This document shows, in pieces, positions 56,160-64,000 of a DNA stretch of 64,000 nucleotides (position 1 is the first letter of the stretch; each line of letters starts with the position of its first letter). Below the pieces are notes generated by a model, which worked only from the letters and a program-made list of their open reading frames with translations, was not told the DNA's origin and did no database searches. The position numbers were made by a program, and so were the translations under genes. This DNA comes from Cepaea nemoralis (lineage: Eukaryota; Mollusca; Gastropoda; Stylommatophora; Helicidae), in contig JACEFZ010003481.1 in assembly GCA_014155875.1 (NCBI GenBank), positions 1 through 64,000 of the forward strand, read 5' to 3'.

Positions 56160-57430
56160 CTATAACTGCAATGCTGTCTCTTGTATGAATTGAACTGTCT
56201 TTTTCAGTTCACACAGCGGTCCATAGAGTTTATCTTCCACTGTCGTCTCTCTAGGTCCAGAAGGTTTGCCTAGATATGTTATATTTTGGGCAGTCTTGGA
56301 GTATGTGCTCTGCTGTCTGCGACGCCAATCCACATGTGCACATGGCTGTTTCACCAATCTTGAATTTTGTATACATGTGGTTGCGTAATCTATTGTGCCC
56401 TGTTCTGAGGCGCAGAATAATGACTTGTTCTGGTCTATCCATAACGTGGTAGTCATCTTGAGCAGGTTTTGGTGGCTTTCTGACTGATTTGATCATTCTT
56501 TTCTTTTGGTGGTATGTAACGGGCACATCAGGCTGTTCTTCTTTGGCTCCTTCCTTAGCCAATTGATCAGCTCTGTCGTTTCCGGGTACTCCACAGTGGG
56601 ATGGTATCCACTGTATGGTGACCTTATGCTGACTGCTAAGTTCAGAAAGTAGTGTCCTTAGTACTGGCAATTTCCCAGACAGGAGCGCCTCGAGTACTGA
56701 TTTTGCATCTGTCAATAGCACCACAGGTTGTGTACCATTGCTGGTATTTAGTAATTTCTCTGTTGCTATCTTGATTGCCTCAATTTCAGCATCGTAGTTA
56801 TGGCTGTACTTTCCTGTCGGTACTCTAGCTGTGTCCCTGGTATTATTTGGGTATTCTATGTACACTCCCGCTCCTCCATTTCGAACAGCATTTTGTGCTG
56901 ACCCATCTGTGTAGACTCGGATCCAGAGGTCCTGTGGGTATTCTTCATCAAGGAAGCTGAGAGTGGCTGTTCTGCGCTGCACACTGTTCTGTTCTTCCTT
57001 GTCAAATATTCCTCTCACTTTTGTCTGGATTTGTAATGATAGTCTATGCTCATCTTTCCATGGAGTTCGCTCTGGAATAGTTGTTAGGGGGATACCAACT
57101 GTGGGCAGATCGGTGGTTTCTCTGCAGAGTCGTTTGGCCGTGGTGGATAAAACTATTTCTTTTCAACCGCCCCATAGCTAGGTTTTCAAATCTGTTCTTC
57201 ATAGGTGGCCTGGCAAGCTGAGGAACTTTTCTGCTTGTATTAGCGTTTTCGTATCTCTGCGCTCACTCAGTGCTTGTGTCCTCCCCATCTTCTCCATTTC
57301 CACTATAGGGAGTTGATCTACATCCCTCCTGTGGTGACTCTAAGTGCTTGATTTTGCACTTTGTCCAGCTCTTGTAGTGTGGTTTTTTATGCCGAACACC
57401 ACGCAGTTGATCCGTATTCCAGGTGTTGTC
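56160..57430 (-). pseudogene. RNase H and C-terminal part of the second Nimb-like LINE
   Basis: From an LEYGSTAW segment near 57428 the RT C-terminus continues through frame changes. From 57018 to 56251 a frame carries RNase H: VYTDGSAQNAVRNGG, YDAEIEAIKIAT, LLTDAKSVLEAL and WIPSHCGVPGNDRADQLAKEG. The C-terminal CTCG...HILQDC knuckle follows. The last residues lie in another frame near 56160-56250. All four RNase H acidic residues are present. Confidence 0.85.
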
Positions 57431-57431
57431 G

Positions 57432-58508
57432 TATCCATCCATCGTGTGCCATGCCGGTAAGCGTGGGCGGTCATGTTCTGCCATCTCACTCGATCACCAG
57501 AGTCGTGGATCAGCTCCGTGTTTCTGTCTCGACCATGCCACAAGGCCAAGCCATCCAGGTACTTGCTTCTAGGTCTTCCCCTTGGTCTGTTCCCTTCGAT
57601 CTTACCAGTTGTCACCAAATTCTCCAATCCATTTCTTCTCATAACATGCCCAAAAAATTTTGACTGTCTACGTCTAATTTCTCTAATCAATTTACGATCT
57701 TCATTTGTTTCTTGAAGGACTTGTTCATTGGTCTTTCTGGCTGTCCATGGTATTCTTTGCATTTTCCTCAGAAACCACATCTCTACAGCCATCAGATGTT
57801 TTTCAGCCTGACTGCTCATTGTCCACGCTTCACATCCATATAAAAGTACAGGTTCTATGTAGCATCTCAACACTTTTTTTCTCGTTTCAATTGACATCTT
57901 TTTATTGGTCAATATGTTTTTCATCTTGCTAAAGGCTACTTTTGCCATGGCGATTCTTGTTCTAATCTCTTCAAGGCATCTCCCATCAGATGTTATTACT
58001 GTTCCGAGATAATTGTACCTGCTCACTTGTTGAAGAATATTGCCATTTACTTGTATATTACATTGTGGTATTTCGTCCTTCCTAGTGACGACGATAATCT
58101 GTGTCTTTTTACAATTTAGTTCTAACCCTAGTTGTTCACTGTGTGTAACAATCGCATCTACTAAATTTTGCAGGTCCTGTTCTTTGTCTGCAATCAAGAC
58201 TGTATCATTTGCATATCTAATGTTATTGATGCATCGTCCCCCAATGTTGATTCCTTCCATATCTTCAATATTTCTGAAAATACTTTCACTGTACAGGGAA
58301 AACAGATCTGGAGACATTACACATCCCTGTCTCACACCCCTTTTAATAGGCTGATATTGGCTTACTTCATTATCAACTCTCATGGCAGCTTGTTGTTTCC
58401 AATATATGTTTTTTACAAGTCTAAGATCTTTTCCATCAATGTGTAGATCTTCAAGCATCCTTATCATGTTGACATGTCTCACTTTATCAAAAGCCTTTGT
58501 GTTAATAA
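57432..58508 (-). mobile_element. 5'-truncated family D RTE-like LINE nested in the Nimb-like LINE
   Basis: A clean minus frame reads TKAFDKVRHVNMIRML, IKRGVRQGCVMSPDL, YANDTVLIADKEQDL (Asn where Asp is expected), YNYLGTVITSDG, LLYGCEAWTMSS and GNRPRGRPRSKYLD, ending in an ATGG tail. It is very close to 41930-42990. It separates SKVY (58505) from LEYG (57428) of the host LINE. No clean duplication was found, so a few target bases may be lost. Confidence 0.85.
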
Positions 58509-60087
58509 ACTTTGCTAAGTATTTTCCCACTGGCTCCCCATGTGGTTCCACTTAGCTTTCTCAGGATGGCTATTTTCCTTCTGGCTTTTGCTACTGCTTT
58601 GTTGATGTGCTTTCTCCATGTCAGCCTGCCATCTAATGTTACTCCAAGGCATGTTGGTTCTTTATCTTCTCTTAGGGGTGTTCCATTTATCTGGATGGTA
58701 ACTGCCTTTTGTTTTGGAGAGAGGGTAAATAGGGTGGTGCTGCACTTGTCAGTGTTTATGCTGACACACCATCTATTTGCCCATGCAACAAATGTATCTA
58801 CAGCTCTTTGTAATAATCTGGTGGCCACTGATGCATGTTCATTTGTGCTCCATAGAACCAGGTCATCGGCGTGCATTGCGGCTTTAATTCCATGCGGTAG
58901 ATTAGCAACGAGATCATTGATGAAGATTAGAAAGAGTATGGGGGACAAGACTCCGCCCTGGGGAACACCGTGACGCAGTAGTACTTTCTTGCTCTTTAGT
59001 CCGTCTATCTGTACTCGGGCTTTTCTGTGGTGCAAGTATGCTTTCACCCATTTGTACATTCTTCCATTGACTTTGCAGTTTCTCAGTTTATTCATCAGAC
59101 CTTTTTTCCAGACTTTGTCAAAGGCTTTCTTCAAATCTATCCATGCCGCAAGCACCAGCTTCTTCTCTTGGAATGCATCCTCAATTTCTTGAGAGAGGTA
59201 GGTTGTCTGATCTTCCGTAGAGTAGCACTGCCTAAAGCCAGCCTGCTGTGGCACAAGGATGTTTTACTTTCAATGTACCACTGCAGTCTAGTGATTGATG
59301 ATGCGCTCCAGTGTTTTGCAGAGACAGTTGGTGAGGCTAATTGGTCTGTAGCTAGAGGCAATGGAACTATCTTTCCCTGATTTTAGGAGGGGTATCATGA
59401 TTGCTTCTCTCCAGGCTTGTGGAACACTGCCTAAGGTCCAACTGTTATTGAAGATCTGCAACAGCTTTGCTTTGGCCTCTGTTCCTAGGTTCCTGATCAT
59501 TTCATTGGAGATACCATCAGCTCTGGTGACTTTCTCATTTTCAGTTTTGATATGGCTAGCTCCAGTTCGCTGATTGTGATGGGTGCCTCCAGAACCTCAT
59601 GTACTATTTCCTTCTGTCCTGTATGTTGCCGTTTCTCTCGAATCTCTTGTTGTTTCTCTGGACTAATTTTGATATTGTTATCTTGTGCGAATGAGTCCGC
59701 AAAATGGTCAGCTGCTTGCTTTCTTGTTAAGATGTTTCCATCTTTATGTAGTGCAATTTTTGAGTTTCTCCCTGTGCCCTCATCGTTAAGTTGTTTTATT
59801 AGCTTCCACAATTTCCTTGTGTCTCTTTCAAAGTTCAGAGACTCTGTTTTTTCCTGCCAGCTTTTCCGTCTAGCCTGCAGCTTGGCCCTTTGAAATTTGG
59901 CTTTTGCATGCTGGAATTTATTGTGGTGCTCTTGGCTGGGTGTGGACCTCTGCTTGCTTTCTACATACTTCCACATCATTATGCAACTGTTCCAGTTCAC
60001 TACTCCAGTAGGGTTTATATTGTTTACGGGCTCCTCTTGGTACTGTTTCTCGCGCTGCCTGTAGTATGCATTTCCCAAACTCTTCAA
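58502..60087 (-). pseudogene. Linker and RT palm of the second Nimb-like LINE, broken
   Basis: Three frames, 60087-59497, 59500-59288 and 59254-58502, cover KIALHKDGNILT, LEAPITISELELAISKLKM, SLTNCLCKTLERIIN, PQQAGFRQCYSTEDQ, WIDLKKAFDKVWKKGL, GVPQGGVLSPILF and MHADDLVLW (ADD intact). Shifts near 59500 and 59270 separate them. Confidence 0.85.
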
Positions 60088-61054
60088 CTACTTTATTTAT
60101 GTCTTTCTCAGTGTTCAGGTTTCTAACCAGTATGCTGGTGCGATTCTTGTACATTGCCCAGTCTGCTTTCTTGTAGTTCCACCTCGAGAGGGTGCTGCTT
60201 TCACTTACAAGCTCATTTTCTACAGTTAGAAAGACTGGTCGATGGTCGCTGCCACCAAGTTGTTTCCCAACAATTCGTGTAATGTTCCACTCCAGGTCTG
60301 GTGAATGAAAAGCCAGGTCAGGTGTAGTTGTAGAGTGCCATGATCTCGAGTAGAAAGTATGTGGGTCGGACGGCTTGTTAACCAAGATGAATCTATTCTC
60401 ATCCTGCCAGTTTTCCAGTCTCTCTCCTCTCTGGTCCATGTGATCATAGCCCCAACTCTGCGAGTGGCTGTTGAAATCGCCACACACAATCATTTTTTCT
60501 GTTAATGGTAGTGTGTCCAGTGCCTGTGGGCGGTCACTTGGACAGTAGTAATTGATCAGATGTAGGTCTGTATAGCCTGTTTTAAGTTTAAGTGTCTGAT
60601 ACTCAGCCCCTTCCATATAGACTTCGATTTGGGAAGCAGTGATGTTATTTTTTACAAGGGTAAGTATCCCACCTTTTCGCCTGTCCTTTCGGTCAGATCG
60701 GTAACACTGGTAGCCTCTGATCTTGAAGGCTATATTTTCGTTGAGGTGAGTTTCTTGCAAGCAACAAATGCTTACTTTTTCTTGGTCCAGGATGTTTTCT
60801 AATTCTACATTTTTGTTGTTGACTCCCTCCGCATTCCAGTGCATTATTTTAAGTCTTTGTTTAGTATGGCCAGCTGTTCTATTCTCATGTCCCCTGGCTC
60901 CACAGGACATCTGAGAAGGACCTCCAGTAGTTGGGGTTGGACCCTTTCGAGACATAGGGCCCGGCACTGCACCTGCCTGGGGGTCCAAAGCAGGGCGAGC
61001 ACCATAACTTCTAGCAGTAGTCGACATATTCCATTTTGCGTAATTGCGTGGCAT
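59918..61054 (-). pseudogene. N-terminus and endonuclease of the second Nimb-like LINE
   Basis: The frame of 378 residues starts MPRNYAKWNMST and shares the PGP...TTGG...CG segment with the intact LINE protein. It then carries a complete endonuclease: IMHWNAEGVNNKN, CLQETHLNEN, VCGDFNSHSQSWGYD and GGSDHRPVFLTV, then PRGARKQYKPYW. The frame is lost near 59920. No separate ORF1 lies upstream, between 61054 and the target duplication. Confidence 0.85.
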
Positions 61055-61413
61055 CCTGATTTCTGTGGTGCGCCTCCTGGCTGGTTGCCTCCGTCTTCAG
61101 CACCTTTCCTTTGCTAGAGCAGACTGTGGTCTCACTCGAGTTTAGATGTGTACAAACGCACACACGTGTCTGCACATGCATGTATGTGTATACACATCTA
61201 GAGCACACTGGTTATTTTCCGGCGCCAGATACTCGCCGTCGCCCCTTCTCCTGTTAGTTTAAACAGCTCCGCCACGTGAAGGCCAGGAGTTGGACTTTTG
61301 CTGCATAGGTTATGTATTCACGAGCCATTGGGGTATTTAAGCAATGTTGGGTGCTCACCCCAACACTGCGCCCCGGCTACATACAGCAACATTTGGAACC
61401 TCTGGTATCTCAT

Positions 61414-62890
61414 GACCACCGATATTTAGGACATCTTATTGCTCCTTGGTTATATCATCTCTGACATTTCTCGTTATGCTTTCGGCGTACATGTTAAACA
61501 AATAAGAAGACATCACACAGCCCCGACTGACTCCTTGCTGAATGTCAAACCAATCTGATGTCTCACAATCTATTCTAACCGCTGCTTGTTGATCTAGATA
61601 GAGGATTTTTATGAGTTGTACTACACGTGATGGAAAGCCGATTTTCCTCATGATTTCCCAAAGTTTCTGATGTTGTACACAGTCAAATGCCTTTGAATAA
61701 TCCACAAAACATGAGAAGGGGAGCTGCGTGATCTCGAGGTATGGTGTCCGCCTCGAGTGCTGGAGGTCCCGGGTTCAAGCCCCGGTGATGCCGGGATTTT
61801 TTCACGTGGACTTCTAGTAATAAATTTCCCCTGGTCTCTGGGTAGTGAGATCGGACGCCCGTGTGTATTGTTGCGCACGTAAAACATCCCTTGGCAGTTG
61901 GAAATCGAAAAAGAGTAGCCTAACGGCGCTGCCCGGCAAAAATTCGAGTTAAAAATCTGCCCAAAGTATTTTCAGGATCCTCGCCGGTGCTACGGAGTTC
62001 GTGCACTGAGCTGAGGTTCTCCAGACTCAGATTTGAGTTATGGGGAAAACGGAGCACTTATGGGTTGCACCCGTGTGCCGTGATGTTGATCCATCGACTA
62101 AACTAAACTAAACTAAACAAAACATGAGAATAGGTTTACATTAAATTCTCTACACTTCTCTATTATTAAATGCATATTGAGTATGTGATCTCTTTCTTGT
62201 TCCTATTCCTTGTCTAAATCCGGCTTCAACCACGTTAATCACTTCTTCCAGTTTGTTACGTATTCTTCACATTCTGATATTTAATACAATTTGACATGCA
62301 TGGCTGATCCGGGAAACAGTTCTATAGTTGGTGAATAATTTCAGGTTGCCCTGAATGAAGATAGTTCTCTTCCAATCTTTTGGCCACATACCATATTTCC
62401 ATATATGTTTAGGTAATGAGTATACTTTTTTCATCATCTCGCTTTAATTTGTTCAGCTGATATCTCATCACAACCGGGTGATTTACCATTCTTCAGATTC
62501 TTTATTGTCCATACAATTTCATCTAATGACGGTTCAGGTTCTGTCTCTGCTGTTATTGGATCTTGTGTCTCATCCGTATGCTCACAGTCATTTATATCAT
62601 AAATTCCGCTACAGAATTTCTGCTACAATCGTTCTATAACTTTTCTAGATTATTTTAGGGTGTTTCCCAACTTGTCACATGTAACATTTAATTGAGATTG
62701 AACATTTCTTGTCAGCAACTTCTTTTCTTTGAGCATTCTGTAATCATTTCCATTCTTATGATATTGCTCTATTCTAGTACAGCAATCTTGTATATATGTG
62801 TTTTTGACCTTTCCTTATTCTTTCATTTTTCTCGAGTTAAAGATTTATACTCCATCCTGCTGTTATCAGTTTCTTCTCCATTCTGTTTCC
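61414..62890 (-). pseudogene. RTE-like LINE (family A), upstream RT part, host of SINE and LINE
   Basis: The minus strand shows SLDEIVWTIKNLKNGKSPG, GFRQGIGTRKR, then (after the SINE) VDYSKAFDCVQHQKLWEI, QQAAVRIDCETSD, QQGVSRGCVMSSYLFNMYAE and GGHEIPE at the target site. Several stops. The 5' end is truncated near 62890. The copy continues at 56129-55328. Confidence 0.8.
61718..62116 (+). mobile_element. tRNA-derived SINE, about 400 bp, 14-bp TSD
   Basis: Exact copies of acaaaacatgagaa flank it at 61704-61717 and 62117-62130. The head has a ggagctgcgtgatctcgagg box-A-like part and a cccgggttcaagccccgg T-arm with a perfect box B. The centre contains tgcgcacgtaaaacatccct, reminiscent of conserved SINE cores, although the family cannot be fixed by eye. 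The tail is an actaa repeat. The SINE splits the RT palm of family A. Confidence 0.88.
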
Positions 62891-63290
62891 AATTAGAAAT
62901 ACCAATGTATAATATAGAGTGGGTAGCATGGAACACATAGAACACAGCAAAGGATAGAATGACATGGCGTGAGTTGTTGGAAGCCGTAATGTTCTTTGTA
63001 AAATTCCTGTTGCTTAATGACTTCTCCTCATACATGTTAAGTTGACAATTTCAGGGATATATTTACTTGTTCGGGTATCTAACATCATGCCTGAGATGCT
63101 TTTCTAGCATTCGTTAAGAAACGTTTGATACACCTTTGGTAAGATCTGCCGACCACGCTTCTGTAGTGGTTAGATTACAAATGGCATAAATTGAATCTAA
63201 TGGCGTATGTTTGATTAGACAGGTCACTAAATACAGTTCATGGCTCAGATACTTAATAGATACATAGAAAAGAGATCTTTCGATATATTA
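62891..63290. other. Intronic stretch without recognised features
   Basis: AT-rich sequence between the LINE 5' truncation point and the exon at 63319. Short frames only. Confidence 0.4.
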
Positions 63291-63318
63291 AGATTCATTA
63301 CTTAAGTTGCTCACGTAC

Positions 63319-64000
63319 CTGGACAGAGGAGTTGTTCCGTAGAAGACACGAATTATCGACAAGGATCGATTGCTTCCGTCCTGATAATGATCCCTACAGT
63401 CTAGGTCGTGATACGTCTGTTGAGCGCCTCTTGTGCAAGCCAAGGAAGAATTGAATATTAGTCCTTCCATCGGGACGGTGACGGGTGATGTGTACTGTGT
63501 TGTAGGTGTAGTAGAAGGTGTGGTGGTAGTTTGGTTTGGACACTGCTGAATTTGACTGAGAGCTTGTGCTACAGGTGTGCCGCAGGTGAGTGTGACGTTA
63601 GCGGTACCTACTGAAGATTTGACTCTTATGTAAATCTTGCCCTGTTGCTGACCTGAGACACGAAAGTGGAAACTAGCCACGTTGGACACAGATGTAAATA
63701 GTGATTGGTTGTAAAGCACGTTGTTGTCGTCATCACAAGTGACGCGAGCTGTTAGTTGAGGATATCGGACGTCAGCAAAGGTGATTTCCTCTACACATGT
63801 GGCACTGACTTGAGTTAACTGGACAATGATGCCATAGAAATTGAGGCTGGACTCACAGTCTGTTGTTATGAGACATTGGCAAGTGGTGTTGGTGACAGTT
63901 CTTCCAACCAGAACCGTGTTACTCTCCAAATAGACATGGCCAACTTGCTGGTCGATGATGTCACTGCAGATTTGACCTGTGACCTGTCTAGACAAACACT
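63319..64000 (-). CDS. Internal exon (continues past the window): CUB-like module and lectin start
   Basis: The exon ends at a ccag|gtacgtga donor (63318-63311) in phase 2 and is open to the window edge. It encodes ICSDIIDQQVGHVYLES to KIYIRVKSS (CUB-like, five Cys), the segment VTLTCGTPVAQALSQIQQC, a short Thr-rich linker, and the N-terminal half of a SUEL-like module (SLACTRGAQQTYHDLDCRD ... FYGTTPLS). The frame is intact. It is nearly identical to 53629-54870 apart from the expanded linker there, so the exon was duplicated. It should splice to 55093 across an 8.2-kb intron. Confidence 0.8.

Larger units (their letters stand above)
56130..61399 (-). mobile_element. Second Nimb-like LINE, broken, 14-bp TSD
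   Basis: Exact copies of ctctggtatctcat flank it at 56116-56129 and 61400-61413. The 3' tail is a short GAA run (TTC on the plus strand, 56131-56141). A 5' region of about 345 bp precedes the frame start at 61054. Removing it joins the family A RT across the palm (GGHEIPE to FRYAED). It carries a nested family D LINE fragment at about 57432-58508. It is related to, but clearly diverged from, the intact copy at 8621. Confidence 0.88.

Overview
The window reads as repeat-rich nuclear DNA of an invertebrate animal. There are no bacterial operons. A split gene with GT/AG introns encodes a modular extracellular protein, and almost everything else is nested retrotransposon. The I/Nimb-like LINEs, the CR1-like and RTE-like LINEs and the lectin-like modules suggest a mollusc, perhaps a gastropod. 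That is an inference from family knowledge, not a demonstrated identity.

Region 1 (1-36740) is a set of elements inside elements. A minus-strand LINE tail (127-1566) is split by a 5'-truncated RTE-like LINE (360-1088, 13-bp target-site duplication, TSD). Next comes a plus-strand CR1-like LINE that begins near 1607 and resumes only at 35952. It is interrupted by a foreign RT piece (2215-2740), an internal 190-bp tandem duplication, a 641-bp solo-LTR candidate (3792-4432), and a 31-kb tandem Ty3/gypsy array (LTR-internal-LTR-internal-LTR, 4746-35947, minus strand, one 4-bp TSD). The LTRs are about 3.4-3.5 kb and carry captured LINE sequence. The array is itself invaded by a full-length, intact I/Nimb-like LINE (8621-13611) and by an intact LINE whose protein ends in a C2H2 finger (29710-33696).

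Region 2 (36740-43960) holds simple repeats, then an RTE-like LINE (37238-43010). That LINE is interrupted by a 3' fragment of the Nimb-like LINE with a GAA tail of about 150 bp, and by a 2.06-kb solo LTR with a clear CRE/TATA promoter. A TCTG-type minisatellite follows. Region 3 (44000-51140) contains decayed LINE ends, a tRNA-derived SINE, an RNase H fragment, and several stretches I could not identify.

Region 4 (51222-64000, minus strand) is the only likely host gene. Three exons encode repeated SUEL-lectin-like and CUB-like modules, a Thr/Ser/Tyr-rich linker, a transmembrane helix and a short tail. The gene continues beyond the right edge. Its 8.2-kb intron holds an RTE-like LINE, inside which lie a SINE and a second Nimb-like LINE that itself contains another LINE fragment. 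Its 1.8-kb intron holds a foldback repeat and an internally deleted LINE derivative.

I found no clearly new multi-gene system. The most unusual observations are the TSD-flanked tandem gypsy dimer with a divergent middle LTR, the very long LTRs carrying captured LINE sequence, the I-group LINE with no visible ORF1, and the non-autonomous LINE derivative that keeps both ends.
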